A stretch of DNA of 64,000 nucleotides. Origin: Limnoperna fortunei (taxonomy: Eukaryota > Mollusca > Bivalvia > Mytilida > Modiolidae). Shown here in pieces: positions 11,653 through 23,687 of this stretch. The stretch is from contig OX104114.1 in NCBI GenBank assembly GCA_944474755.1, positions 25,877,220 to 25,941,219 of the forward strand, given 5' to 3'. Each line of letters starts with the position of its first letter. Position 1 is the first letter of the stretch. A program made the translations under genes and the position numbers. The notes beneath the pieces were generated by a model. The model ran no database searches, had not been told where the DNA came from, and saw nothing but the letters and a program-made list of their open reading frames with translations.

Positions 11653-12240
11653 TCCATCTGATCAAGACTCGCCAGTAGCGCTCAAACACAAAAATATTGA
11701 AAATCCAAATAATTAACGTATTTTAAAGCTTTTATTGCCAACATTCCATAACATAATACCAAACCGAAGAAGGCTTTCTCCACCTTGAAAATAGTGAAAG
11801 CTAAAACTTAAAATAAATAATTTTCGATATTTCAGGGCAGTTAATTTAGACGACGACTACATCAATGAATTAATCAATAATATTCATGTCATTGTAATTA
11901 AAGATAACAAGGTTAATAGGTTTACTACGTCAAACGCGCGTTTCGTCAAATCAAGACTCATCAGTGCCATAAAATGTTTAAGATCCAAACGATTCATATG
12001 TTATTAAGATTCTATCGCCAAAATTTCAAAACGTTATACCAAATCCGACTAAGGCTTTCTAAACCTTGAAAACAGAAAAACCATAGAATAAAAATAGTTT
12101 TTACCGAACAGTGAATTTAAACAATGACTATATCACTGACAAAAATCAATGATATTCCTGTAAGCACCGAAGTGATTGCCCAGAGCTTTTATCGCCCAAA
12201 TTTCAATGTCGATATATTATTTGATAGCTGATTTGACAAA
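11653..12240 (-). repeat. Hammerhead-bearing ~290-bp tandem repeat (retrozyme-like)
   Basis: Two diverged units repeat in order. Each has a hammerhead region (11655-11690 degraded, 11926-11971 well preserved), then 'ttttattgcc/tctatcgcca', then 'ataccaaaccgaagaaggct' or its variant, then 'ccttgaaaa'. Spacing between hammerheads is ~290 bases. A third partial unit without ribozyme seems to start near 12170. Tandem ~300-base units with a type I hammerhead match the architecture described for metazoan retrozymes. Confidence 0.6.
11926..11971 (-). ncRNA. Hammerhead ribozyme motif
   Basis: On the minus strand: CTGATGA, stem II GTC-loop-GAC, GAAA, short stem III CGCGCGT, then T as the base before the cleavage point. 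Stem I (tatggca with tgacgta) pairs with one mismatch and one G-U. All invariant core bases are present. Confidence 0.7.
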
Positions 12241-12544
12241 AAAAACTGTCAGTACATTTTAGAATTTTTTCAATGTTTATATAATTTTATCTGCATTTGC
12301 TTACATATTTTCAACCCTGTGTATTTCTTATAAACAGTTCAATAACTTCAATAATTAAATACTATAGAGAGTTAATGGAATGCAAGACACAATTCACCAT
12401 TTTGTGTGAAAATCTAAGAAAATATATCACATGAATGGTAAAATTAATATTATTTGTTTAATATTAACTCTTAATTTGAATAAAATTTCTAATTATAATT
12501 TCAGACCTTTACCACTAATATCACATAAGATAACAATATTTTTC

Positions 12545-13240
12545 CATCCCTAAAATGCATACTAATTGCTTGACATTATAACTATATAGAAACAATTATC
12601 ATTGACAAATTATAATCAGTGTAAATGTTATAAAACCCTATTTAAAAAAAAACTTTTGTTGGATTTGCTGGAAATATTGTCGTTCTTGACGTGAAGCACT
12701 TTAGAAAAACATTTAATTTTTAATCAAATGTTACATTTAGTATTTTGAAGGGAAAAGAAACCATAATGTCATGCAAAAATTGTCATAAGCAGAAACAGCC
12801 GGTATTATACTGTTTACACATTTTTCCTACCATGAAATGTATACCAATTGCTTGACATGATAGCAAATGTGCAGAAAGTTTCATTAGACAGAATTGTGCT
12901 GTGTAAATTATTAATTTTGTTCTTTTTTTTTCTCTGTACAATGTATTAAAAAATGCGACATTTTCGGGCTCAAAACCTCAAACATTAACGCTGAAACCAC
13001 TATTTGTTAATGAATTATCGTTACCTGTATAAAAAGAACATTTATTGGCAAATTATGTTAAGTGTAAATGTCTCAACACCCATATTAAAAAAAAACTTTT
13101 TGCTCGATATTGTCGTACTGGAGGTCAGGTATTTCTAAAAATATTAATATATCATATTTCAAACAAATGTTACAGTCAATTTGTTGTCATGCAAACATGC
13201 AAACAAGCAGAAACAACCGGTATTACACTGGGTAAATCTG
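12545..13240. repeat. Diverged direct duplications
   Basis: Recurring blocks: 'aattgcttgacat' at about 12565 and 12848, 'cagtgtaaatgt'-like blocks at about 12617 and 13060, and 'agcagaaac..ccggtattata/ca' at about 12788 and 13207. Units are ~280 to 420 bases. Short ORFs here, such as 13045-13272, are not supported as genes. Confidence 0.55.
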
Positions 13241-13272
13241 GACGAAATAGGCAGATCTATTACAGATTATAA

Positions 13273-15010
13273 AATATAAAATAAAAAAAGGTGGTAACAT
13301 CTGAGATTATATCACACAACTTGAACATATTTCATCTTCAAAACGAAATATCTGTACGTAATCTTTATGCAAAACAAGCACATTATTTTCATAAGTTTAA
13401 TGATTAAAAAAATGCGAATCAGTGACGACCCTAATTGTATTCACTCTCTTTTACGAACAGAAGTGTGCATGCATCCGAAATTAAAAATACACCCATCAAC
13501 TCAACTAATAATAATTTTACCAAAGCAAAATAGATAATATCCCTCAATTCAAGATTGTAAAGAAACGTTAATTAATTGATTCTTGGACATGTTATATCAG
13601 AATATTATCACTAAATTGTAAATTTTCACTATTGTTCGATCAATTGAGTAGTCCCTGCACTTTCTTAAAATTATGAATTTCAACACGAAACTGAACAGCT
13701 GACGATCTTTTGTCGATGTATCTGAAGACAAATCTAAAGTTTTCGTTTTATTGATATAACTACTTACATGTAATTAGTTTGAGGAAGGGAATCGATTGAG
13801 CGATATTTCAGCTACATTTAGAACGAGAACAGGTTAAGAGACAATTAATTAACCGGAAAAAGAACTTGGATATCGGGAACACAATTTTGACTGACTTGAA
13901 AGGTACGAAGAATCAAGCATGCGTTCACAATAGGAAAACTTGAATGTGATTTAATTTAGTTATTAGATTCATTAACTGTTATTTTAAGAAACTGATACAC
14001 TGAAGAAATTAAATTGTTATTATCTTTTTATTTTCAACTTTGTAAGAAAAATCAGATGCAGAAAGTCAGCAAGATAAACTATTTATCTGTAAATGATATC
14101 ATATTTCCATCGACATGTAAAATTGAAAGACTGGTGTGACGATTCTACTTTAAAACACTTATGATCACTCCACGGTATCTTCGATTGTTTTGTCTTTCCT
14201 CTTATCAATACATTTACCTAACTTTTCTTTTACCAAGAAATTGCCTATACGGTATACGTGCATCTGTACTATACCTCTCTGACAAAAAATTTATTTAGTC
14301 ATTTTCAGAAATTATTACGTACGAAGAATATTGGGGACATAATATCAACAGAACCTTTACGATATTAAAGGAAGTTTAACTTTTATACATCTAGGTTGTA
14401 TCTTTACCAAAGTTAGGAAATTCTTACTTCCATGATGTGACAGCTATTTTTTTTAAAACAAAACAAAACACATATAGACGCAGACCAAATATAGATACAG
14501 ATATCCACACATAGCTTTCAGAGAAATTTAATCTGTACATGTTTACTTAATATATTGATTTTCGTTAAAAAAAATTATGTTCACTCAATTTTTATTGGTA
14601 TTGAAACAAACAGTTTTTATACAAATATTTTAGAGCATTACACTATCGTTTTAAACATAAATATAGCATAAAACACTTGTTATGGGGCACCTGTCGTTAA
14701 TTTGTAGTGACCTTTTCTAAAGTACCCGTAATTTCTGTACTGGTACTGAGTCAAAACTGAATAGTTTTTAAATATAGAAAATATTTTTTACAACTTAGTG
14801 AGAATGAACTTCTAGATATCAACACAGAGGATGCTCGTCGAACTTAAATGTTCGTGGGGTGTGATAGACTCCAACATTAAATGACAAGGATTTCTTATTT
14901 TTCTGCATAAGGTGGGTATTCAAAGAATACTTCGGCTTCTTCTTTCTATAAAAATTGGACGCAAAACTATATTTCCAAAAATATTTGGAAAATTGAGTAA
15001 ATCCATAATC
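13273..15010. other. Non-coding, nothing recognised
   Basis: AT-rich sequence without supported ORFs or clear tandem structure. Confidence 0.45.
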
Positions 15011-15012
15011 AA

Positions 15013-16045
15013 CTAGATATCAGTGAGATGGTACCCATCTCTTGTGGGCCTCCCGGACCTTAATGTCAAGGTCAAAGGTCATTCATAATGGTATGCGACA
15101 CATCGCCTTGATATTACCTATCCACATTCCAAATATCAAAGGCCTTCCTTGAAAGATAAAAAAAGTTACAGCCCAGACATGAATTCGTCATTCAGAAAGT
15201 AATAATGTGACCTAAGGTCAAAGTTCAAGGTCAAAGGTCAACAACCATGGTATGTGACACATCGCCTTGATATTATCTACCCACATTCCAAATATCAAAG
15301 GCCTACCTCGAAAGATAAAAAAGAAACAGCCCGGACATGAATTTGTCATTCAGAAAGCAAAAATGTGACATAAGGTCAAAGTTCAAGGTCCAAGGTCAAC
15401 AACCATGGTATGTGACACATCGCCTTGATATTATCTACCCACATTCTAAATATCAAACGCCTACCTAGAAAGATAAAAAAAATTACAGCCCAGACATGAA
15501 TTTGTCACTCAGAAAGCAATGTGACCTAAGGTCAAAGGTCAACAACCATGGTATGCGACATATTGCCTTGATATTATCTACCCACATTCCAAATATCAAA
15601 GGCCTACCTCAAAAGATAAAAAAATTACAGCCAAGATATGAATTTGTCATTCAGAAAGCACTAATTTGACCTGGGGTCAAAGTTCAAGGTCAACTATCAG
15701 CAACCATGGCATGCGACACATCGCCATGATATTATCTACCCACATTCCAAATATCAAAAGCCTACCTCAACAGATAAAAAAGTTACAGCCCGGACATGAA
15801 TTAGTTGTCATACAGAAAGCAATATTGTAACCTAAGGTCAAAGTTCAATGTCAAAAACCATGGTATGCAAAACATCGCCTTGATATTATCTACTTACATT
15901 CCAAATATCAAAAGCCTACCTCGAAAGATAAAGTTACAGCACAGACATAATTAGTTTCGGACGGACGGACGCACGGATAGACGGACAGACGGACGGACAG
16001 ACTGATCACTATAGGGCGTCAGCCACAAAGTGGCGGGGCCCTAAT
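15013..16045 (+). mobile_element. Pearl-type (Helitron-like, non-autonomous) element
   Basis: Six ~143-159-base core units with the anchor 'gccttgatatta' (or variant) at about 15105, 15264, 15422, 15565, 15723 and 15877. Each has 'aaggtcaaagttcaaggtca', 'caaccatggtatg', 'acccacattccaaatatcaa' and 'acagcccggacatgaat'. They are followed by an imperfect ACGG microsatellite (15957-16003). The end is the hairpin GCCAC-aaa-GTGGC (16022-16034) followed by GGGGCCCTAA. The order left flank, ~160-bp cores, ACGG tract, 3' end is that described for bivalve pearl elements. A short hairpin followed by CTRR is a Helitron-type terminus. No coding capacity. Confidence 0.85.
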
Positions 16046-16339
16046 TATCGGAAACACAACACGTGCGCTTTACATAATGACGTAATGAATTGAATAAATC
16101 AGTTCCTTTTTTAATTTAAAAAAATTAAAATTTTTACAGTATCATGCTATACAAAATAAAATTTAATATAGACATTTTTTGAGTATCTATAAAAAAATAG
16201 CGAGGCAACCAACAGAACAAGTTAATATTTCGATATGTATGTTTTGTAACATGTTTGTCATGCGATTCGTTATCAAACTTCACTATACATGTATTTAATT
16301 GAATAGTGTTAGTTGATCATATTTAGTTATAAATATATG

Positions 16340-16660
16340 ATCATTTTTAAATTACACAAAAACCCCAGCCCAAAATCAAACTAAATGCTGACAATAATAA
16401 AGTTGCGGAGACCCAGGTGGTTGTATTCTTGTTTCTTTTTATTGACCCCCGTATGTAACAATGAAAGAACGTGATATAAAAGAAGGTAATAACAAAATAC
16501 CGAACACCGATGAAATTGTCAAAAAAAGACAATCCACGAATCAGAGTCCGAGAAACCGGCAAACTCTAGAACCAACAACCAACATAAAGCAACCACATCA
16601 ATGGTCCTGACTTGGTACTGGCATTTCAAAGAAATGGTAGGTTAAACAAGGTTTTATAAC
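16340..16660. repeat. Dispersed repeat, shared with 21620-21765
   Basis: Both copies carry 'ccgaacacc..tgaaa/taaaattgtcaaaaaa', 'agactaatc/gacaatcc', 'aaactggcaagct/aaaccggcaaact', 'accaacat..aaac/gcaa', and 'gtcctgac..tggt..ggttaaac'. Non-coding. Confidence 0.65.
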
Positions 16661-17337
16661 TAAAAGTTGTAAAAACGCGTTAATATTTGTATATCCAACT
16701 ATGTTGACTCCGGATCCACCTTTAGGAGGTTTTGAATACCAAGCGATTGGTACTATATGTTTGGTGTTTGGTTTGGGTCACGTTATGTGTGATTAATTAC
16801 TTCTCGCAAACTTAATATAATAATAATCATATTAACTACACTACACGGGTGACCAGATGATCTTATTTACAACGCGTAGATCTTTTTTTTTTTACATAAC
16901 GTTTGCCATATTGTCCTTTGGAATTAAATTTAATGTTACTGCTGCTCTTCCCTTTCATATGCATAAATAGATGTATGAAAAATTAATTTCGTTTAAGTCT
17001 TTAAGCAGTTTGTGATCCCACTTTACGATTTACATTGTGTGTTATAACTCTGTAAACAAACATCGTAGAATAAATATTTCAGAAATCTATGAACATTTTT
17101 TCATTGGAATTAAAATTGGGGCAATTTTTGGCAGCTTTATCAATTTACCGCCTGTTTTTCATGTTTATTGATCAAAACAGTGGTATTAAATATCCGGTTT
17201 TTGTGTAACATGCAAAGTTGTCTTTAATTTTAAAATTAATACATAGTAAACAAAAACGTTTGTCAGTGTATCCGCTAAATATCTTTTAATTTGCATGGCA
17301 ACCGAATAAACGTGGGTATAAAACTTTTGTACCTTGT

Positions 17338-17750
17338 TTAATACAATACAATACAAATTTTATTGTCATATAAACATCTAAACAGAGTTTGTGACAAAAA
17401 ATATATAATTAAACAATATAACAGTAGAAATACACAATTAACATATAAAACATAGTATTTTACATGAACAATGTATGTATTGAATTTGCAAGTATTTAAT
17501 TAAGAGTCCCCCATCCTCAATACTAATGATTGTTTTATATATTAACTTAGAACATTAACTTGTTTATAGCTATTTGGATTTAGAAGTATTTTTAATTTTT
17601 AAGAGAGCTTGTTATAGTTTCACCGGAAATTCTTCCTTGCTCTAGTAGTTATAATATCTGGATGTAAGGTCTACTTCACATCATCACAGAATGGTTGTAA
17701 ATGTCATGAATAAGTCTTAAATGTTATTCATTTCATTTATAATTTGGGAT
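17338..17750 (-). mobile_element. LINE 3'-end fragment with TTGTA-type tail
   Basis: Read on the minus strand, a 3' region ends in 'gacaataaaatttgtattgt' followed by more ATTGT units (17338-17360). This is a typical CR1/L2-like LINE terminus with a polyadenylation-like AATAAA and short tandem tail. No ORF remains, so this is a heavily 5'-truncated copy; the upstream limit is a guess. Confidence 0.5.
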
Positions 17751-17789
17751 ACTTACACCATTAGGGGACAATCTAAGTCATCTAAGGTC

Positions 17790-17960
17790 AGGAAGAAAAC
17801 TAGCAAAGGAAACCGAACGAACCAAAGGCTGAAAGTCAGGGGACAGTAACAAATCCGTATATAGACAAACATATACAGCGCAACACAAAAACAGAAATTG
17901 AGTAACCCGAACTCAAGAAAAACTATGGGTGCACTCAGGTTATACGGAAGAGTAAACAGT
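17790..17960. repeat. Dispersed repeat, second copy
   Basis: Relative of 10440-10570, in the same orientation and a little longer. Confidence 0.6.
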
Positions 17961-18527
17961 GCCAGCCTCTAGCTAGGCATGCACCGAGTAACTCATTGTC
18001 ATGTCCAGGAATAGGAAAAACTACCTATTAATAAGCGAAATGTCCGATCGTATTTGAGTGATTGATTTCCCATAACGATTAATTAGGCCATGGTGACGAC
18101 CAAAGAACTTATGTAGAGATAACATCAACCTAGATACAACACACCAATATTTTAGAAGTTTAGTAGTAACAGTAATCGGTCAAGAAAATCGGAATACCGA
18201 TCGCAGATCTAGAATAACGTATAAGTTTCGAAATGTACACGCCTTACACATATGCCTTCATTTTATGCAACAACCCTTTATGCCAATACGCCCAATAGGC
18301 TTTTTAGAAATAAAAAAAATCAAATAGAATTTCATATATAATTTTTACCCTCCAATAACTTATGAGCAGTTGGGCGTTTAAGTAACAATCCTAACAGATA
18401 GTTTAATACATGTTTATATACAACTTTTTTGCATGACTTTGCCAAAGCAGCTGATAAGCAAAATTGGTTTGTAAGTCGATGGCAAAGACGAAGATCCTTT
18501 TTTGAAATTCGTGGGTTTGGTTGTTTG

Positions 18528-18680
18528 GTGTTTACCGCCACAATTTTTCAGCTATATCATGGCTTCCGGTTTTTATTGGGGGAGGAAGCCGGAGTACCCG
18601 ATGAAAACCCCCGACCTGTGGTAGGAAAACTGGCAATCCTTGTCAATTAAGATTGGAGACCCCCTTGAAATTTGGAATAA
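18528..18680 (+). repeat. SINE central-domain copy
   Basis: Closely matches 22720-22840: 'tttttcagctatatcatggc', 'gggggaggaagccggagtac', 'cccccgacctgtggtaggaa', 'cttgtcaattaagattggag'. The tRNA-like end is missing. Confidence 0.85.
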
Positions 18681-18784
18681 CATTTACAGTGCTCCAGCTT
18701 ATGGAGAAATATGGCATGGTGTGAGTCAGGGCTAGGCTTTCTAGCTCATAGGTATAAATGAAGAGTACGTGTAGGCCTACCCCG

Positions 18785-18939
18785 GGTAGAAGCCGATTTG
18801 TGGCCTAAGGTAAATTAAAAGCCATTATTTCTTTCAAAGAGCTTACCCACCCCTCCCCCCTTTCGTAATGCTAACATTGGTTGACTTTGAAAGGCCGATA
18901 ACATTTTAATTTACCTTAGGCCACAAATCAGCTTCTACC
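18785..18939. mobile_element. MITE-like element with 36-bp inverted ends
   Basis: The left arm 18785-18820 begins ggtagaagccgatttgtggc. The right arm 18904-18939 is its reverse complement with one or two mismatches. The inner ~83 bases are non-coding. Confidence 0.8.
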
Positions 18940-19070
18940 GATTGTGCATCAACCTATATACGTCCATATAAGACGACGGTCTCCCTTGGAAAGCTAAGTC
19001 ACGTGACATCATATCCACAAATATTCTTGTTTTTAATAAAATCAACATTTTGCATTCCTAGCGGTGAAGA

Positions 19071-19140
19071 TTGATTGATTGATTGATTAATGGTGTTTAA
19101 CGCCCGAGCAGCAATATTTCAGCTATATTCAGGCGATCTA
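19071..19140 (+). repeat. (GATT)n and short SINE-domain fragment
   Basis: GATT repeats are followed by 'aatggtgtttaacgcc' and 'caatatttcagctatattca', the first part of the SINE central domain. Confidence 0.6.
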
Positions 19141-19439
19141 GCGGTGAAGAAAACACAAAACTGCAATCAAGGTTTTACTGTAAATCTGTCAAGTCCGGGT
19201 GTTCTCTGCGACGTCCGCGCGAATGTATCCGAATTCACTCATTTTATTGCGGGATATAACTATTGCCGGGTTTTTACTGCGGGATGTCTTTACACTAGTG
19301 ACTTGAATAGTAAGAAGCAATGACGTAACCAATTGGATTAATAATTTTCCTTAATTATTTGAAATCATCATGCTTTAGAAAATAAAATGGAATGGAGTAT
19401 TCATGAACAGTTATTTAGGCATATATAATGTATATTTTT

Positions 19440-19567
19440 AAGTCGCCCAAAACGAAGTTTTGGTGATTTATTGTTTTTGCACCGTTTCTTATTATTATTA
19501 GTAAGTCGCCCAAAACGAAGTTTTGGCGACTTATTGTTTTTGCACCGTTTCTTCTTATTATTATTAC

Positions 19568-19645
<78 letters not shown>

Positions 19646-19715
19646 GTCGCCGACCACGAAGTGTCGGGCGACTTATTGTTTTTACTCCGTTTCTTATTAT
19701 TATTATTATTATTAT
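19440..19715 (+). repeat. Three related hairpins embedded in (ATT)n
   Basis: Hairpins at 19440-19470, 19503-19533 and 19644-19674 share the outer stem AAGTCGCC/GGCGACTT and a GAA loop. Each is followed by 'ttattgttttt' and 'ccgtttctt', then (ATT)n. Copies 1 and 2 have inner stem AAAAC/GTTTT; copy 3 has a GAC-c-AC/GTGTC type. The long Leu/Ile/Asn ORFs across this region are read-through of the triplet array. Confidence 0.75.
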
Positions 19716-19916
19716 TTTCATATTTCTTATGTTTTCCTTTTTCCCCTCGCAATGTTGTCCGCTCGTTTTCTCGCTCATCTTTTAACCGATCGAAATGAAA
19801 CTTGGCCAACTGAAAGCTCATGTTATGAAGTTGTGCTCTTGACTTTTAGTTCCCTCTACTCGGTCAAAAGTGCGGAACGGGAGGCGACTTCAACGTTTCG
19901 GGAAACGTAAATTTTA

Positions 19917-19961
<45 letters not shown>

Positions 19962-20560
19962 TTGGTTTCCACTTTTTCTAGACCGTGAACTTGTCCCACA
20001 CATTTCTCAGAGACGTCTTAATAGAATCAATTGAAACTTGGCACAGTTGTAGATCGACATATGGAGGGGTGCAGTCAGATTTTTTATAATGGCCGCCATT
20101 TCAAAACGGCCGCCACTTGACGACACCCACCCAAAAATGGCAAAAATTTTCCAGTGGTCCGATTTCAACGAAATTTGGTATGGAGGTAGATGTTAGTATT
20201 TCGAGTGAAACGCTACCTTTAAATTTTTTCTCCGATGTCGGGTTTCAAAATGGCCACTAAAAACGTGTATAATTTTCAACGTTATGCGATCTCGAAGACA
20301 TTTAACGTGCTCGGATTGCCACAAAATTTGGTGTGGTGGTGGATTTAAGTGTATCGAGTGGAAATCCAAATTCAGATTTTTTTTTCCCCATCTGGCGTTT
20401 CAAGATGGCCGCCAAAAACGCGTCAAATTTTAAACGTTGTCCGATTTGAAAGAAATTTGATATGTAGGTACATCTTAATGTTCTGAGTGGAACTCAATAC
20501 TATCCATTGGGATTTTGGACGACTTCTGTGTTGGCATCCCATTATTTTTAAAATAACATG
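19716..20560 (+). repeat. Dispersed repeat with internal ~135-150-bp tandem units
   Basis: After another (ATT)n tract (19914-19961), units recur near 20158, 20310 and 20443. Each reads as 'tccgattt..aaatttggtatg', 'gtaga..tta', 'tcgagtgga', then 'aaaatggccgcca', then 'aacgt'. No coding potential. Confidence 0.65.
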
Positions 20561-20959
20561 TTTTTCACGCGAGTCGTTATCAAATTTCATGCTATTTTTT
20601 TTACTTTATTTCATAACAAAGTAATGTTGGTAGTATTTGTTTAAAAATATATTTCAAAATTATACAATAAGAAACAGGTTTAAACCAAATTCTGACCATA
20701 AATAATTTGACGATAACACAGTAGTGTTATTCTTCTTGTAATTAAAGACCCTGTAGGTAACATCTTAAAAGGTTACGAGGAATAATTATTTAATGTTTTA
20801 ATTAATAATGAGCGTCTGTTTACCCCATTTTTATTCTCCGAGTTAAACTTTTATTTGGAGCAACTTAGAATATTAAAGTTCCTTTATTTGCGCGTAGGTC
20901 ACAATATGTTTAACCAAAATCGCATCCGACAATAAAATAAAGAAATACCTCAGGCAATC

Positions 20960-21250
20960 ATAATTCAAAGTCCCAAAACACTTATAATAAATCATGCGAC
21001 AAACAACAACAAACACAAATCAATATACACAAGCAAGCTACATGAACTCAAAAATGTGTCAACTCAGGTGCTCGTAGAGAGTAGCCTGGTTCTTCCTACA
21101 ACACAAATGTGGCGTCGCTGGGCAGTCAATCCAGGGTAAGCAAGTCCGGCAAAGAAAGATACTACACTAAAAGCCGACATCAATACTCATTTAAGAGACA
21201 GCTATCGCGTATTCGAGTTCAAGTAATTGATTTCTTCGATGACATATTTT
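20960..21250. repeat. Dispersed repeat, shared with 57650-57790
   Basis: The shared blocks are 'gcaagtccggcaaagaaaga' followed by 'tac', and then 'tatcgcgtatt'. Non-coding. Confidence 0.6.
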
Positions 21251-21619
21251 AAGGGAAAAAAAAACAAGCAACTTAAACAAAATAATTATACTAATTAAAA
21301 AATGTTCCCTTCTTGTTTTTTTTTTAAATTTAAATTAAGGTAATTGATCTCATCACTAAATATCCTAAAATGTGTGTGTATGTGTGAAATTTGATTTCGT
21401 ATAATTCCCTTCTCAGTTTTTATGTTTTGATTGCATGACAATTAAGGAAGGATAATCAGTTTTTATACCATGAACGTTATTTTAATTAATGTAAATATTA
21501 ATTTGGTTATTAAGCAAACATTTTTTCAATCAACATATTTCACCATTGTTTTCTGAAGACTTTCTGCTTTGTTGTCATATTTAAGTGAGCAAGTAATTTT
21601 ATTCTCTAATAAGGATGAA

Positions 21620-21765
21620 GAAGAAGGTATCTATACCGAACACCAGTAAAACTGTCAAAAAAGACTAATCAGATTCCAAGAAACTGGCAAGCTCGCGAAC
21701 CAACATGAAACAATTACAGCATTAGTCCTGACGTGGTTGGTGGTTAAACTAGGTTTTATGGCATG
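21620..21765. repeat. Dispersed repeat, second copy
   Basis: Relative of 16340-16660. The short ORF at 21737-21967 that follows has no recognisable content. Confidence 0.6.
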
Positions 21766-22681
21766 GCAAATATCAAGTCACAGATTTAACCTGTACTTTT
21801 ATCTTTTTATTGTTATGCTGCAGGTCGTTAATGTAGACAATGAAAATGAAAAAAAAATCTTCTGTTTATATAGATTTATAAATTATATACGAACAGTCTT
21901 GATATTGTCATATGTTCGAGTAGATAGACGATGCGATATTTTTTTTAAATTGTTTAGATTACTGTGATATATGTTCAATTTGCGTTTCACGTACTAGCAA
22001 TTCTAATATTTTAACGTCAGTAACGGTCATTTTGACGGAATTCCTTTTTACATGTACAATTCTTTTCTTTTGTTTACATTTGTTTACGTATATAGTCATT
22101 TTTTATTGATTAAAAGACCTTAAAGCAGTAATTCCCAGATCCGTTCATACTTGGATGAAGAACTGTTGGGAACTACTTTTTTGTGGCTAAACGTAAACAA
22201 ATATGGCGGCCAACGTGTACGCTTCGGACGATAAATTTAGCCAGTATACTAGAATTTTGGCGGTAAAAATATCTTGAGCGATGTATCTCTTAAACTGAAA
22301 GTTATTTAGTTGAAGCAGCTGCATATTATTATTATAGAATCATTTGTTTAGATAAATACTTACAAGAAAATATGTTAACAGTAAACTTTGCTTTGGATTC
22401 ATTGTTCACATTGCGTAATTAAGGGAAAGTGCCGAATTCGAGTGTGAACGAAATGCGTTTCTACTATTTCAATCAAATAAATCATTTCAAATACACACAA
22501 TAACCGTTACGGTAAAACTACCTTTTATTTTCTCAGTAACAACAAATCAACGAAATGATAAAGAAGCACGGCTTTGCCACCAACTCGATATTTCAGCTTG
22601 GCTCCTTTCATGTTCACCGATAAATCCATCGAACAATGATAACTTTTGTTTTTCTTAAAGAAAGAACGTCTAAAAAGGTTT

Positions 22682-22950
22682 ATTGTTTGTTTGTTTGAAT
22701 GGTGTTTTAACGCCACTTTCAGCAATTTTTCAGCTATTTCATGGCGTCCAGTTTTTATTGGAGGAGGAAGCCGGAGTACCCGGAGAGAACCCCCGACCTG
22801 CGGTAGGAAAACTGGCAATCCTTGTCAATTAAGATTGGAGTCGAGTACACCCTGCCTGCAGTGAGAATCGAACCCGCAATCTCAGTGTTGACAGACCACG
22901 TGATCAATAGTAGACGAACTACCTTGACCACTCGGCCACCGAGGCCCCCT
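22682..22950 (-). mobile_element. tRNA-derived SINE with conserved central domain
   Basis: On the minus strand the element begins with a tRNA-like head. An A-box-like TGGCCGAGTGG lies within 22925-22945, and a B-box GGGTTCGATTC within 22866-22879. The central domain, also seen at 2.5, 9.5, 18.6, 31.7 and 57.2 kb, continues to 22682. This is the most complete copy in the window. The shared central domain with a tRNA head fits the domain-bearing SINE superfamilies of molluscs. Confidence 0.8.
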
Positions 22951-23687
22951 AAAAAGGTTTATGTTGCGTTTGAAAAAATAAGACGTCCCACATGACGCTA
23001 CATATAAACCGCGGTACATTGAGAAACATTAGTAAACGGAATTCACAAAAATATTGTTTGTTCTGTCTTCTTTGGTTTTCAGTAATAATCTTTTTGGCTA
23101 ATCGTAAACAATATATGTTGTCGATGCCAGTTATTCAATCCAAACCGACCACGTCTTCGTCTAAAATTCCGTGTGTATATCCTTACGCGTCACACACTTA
23201 TAATGGAATTATACGTTGGGAAAAGATAGTAAATATTTAAAAACAATTTTGAAGGAGTTATAAGGATAAAACGCATATATACCTCGTTCATACATCGATG
23301 AATTACTGAAAATAGGCGTTTAATTCTATAATATTTGTACATGAGAATACAATTAAACTGATGAAAATCTAAGCAGTCAATTCTATTGCTTTTAGTATAT
23401 ACTACACAACAAAATTTAAACTATTACGATTTTTTATTTTTGGGAAATATTACAGTGTGGTGTGCTCATAAAGAAACATTGTTGATTTCACCTTGTTGTT
23501 AAAAAAATTCATGGTTTTTTTGTTGTTTCTCTTATTACAGCAGGACATTATTTCATTAAGTACTAAAATTACTTGCTATATACTCCAAAAAAATCAGTAA
23601 ACCGCAAAAAATTAGTCTTTTTTCCTGATCCCAACATTACACAAAATTTTAATAATGTAACGCTTTCCACACAATATTTTCTATTAC

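Noticed and set aside
19401..19785. Long poly-Asn, poly-Ile and poly-Leu ORFs
   Set aside because: Read-through of (ATT)n; the non-repetitive parts are hairpin repeats.
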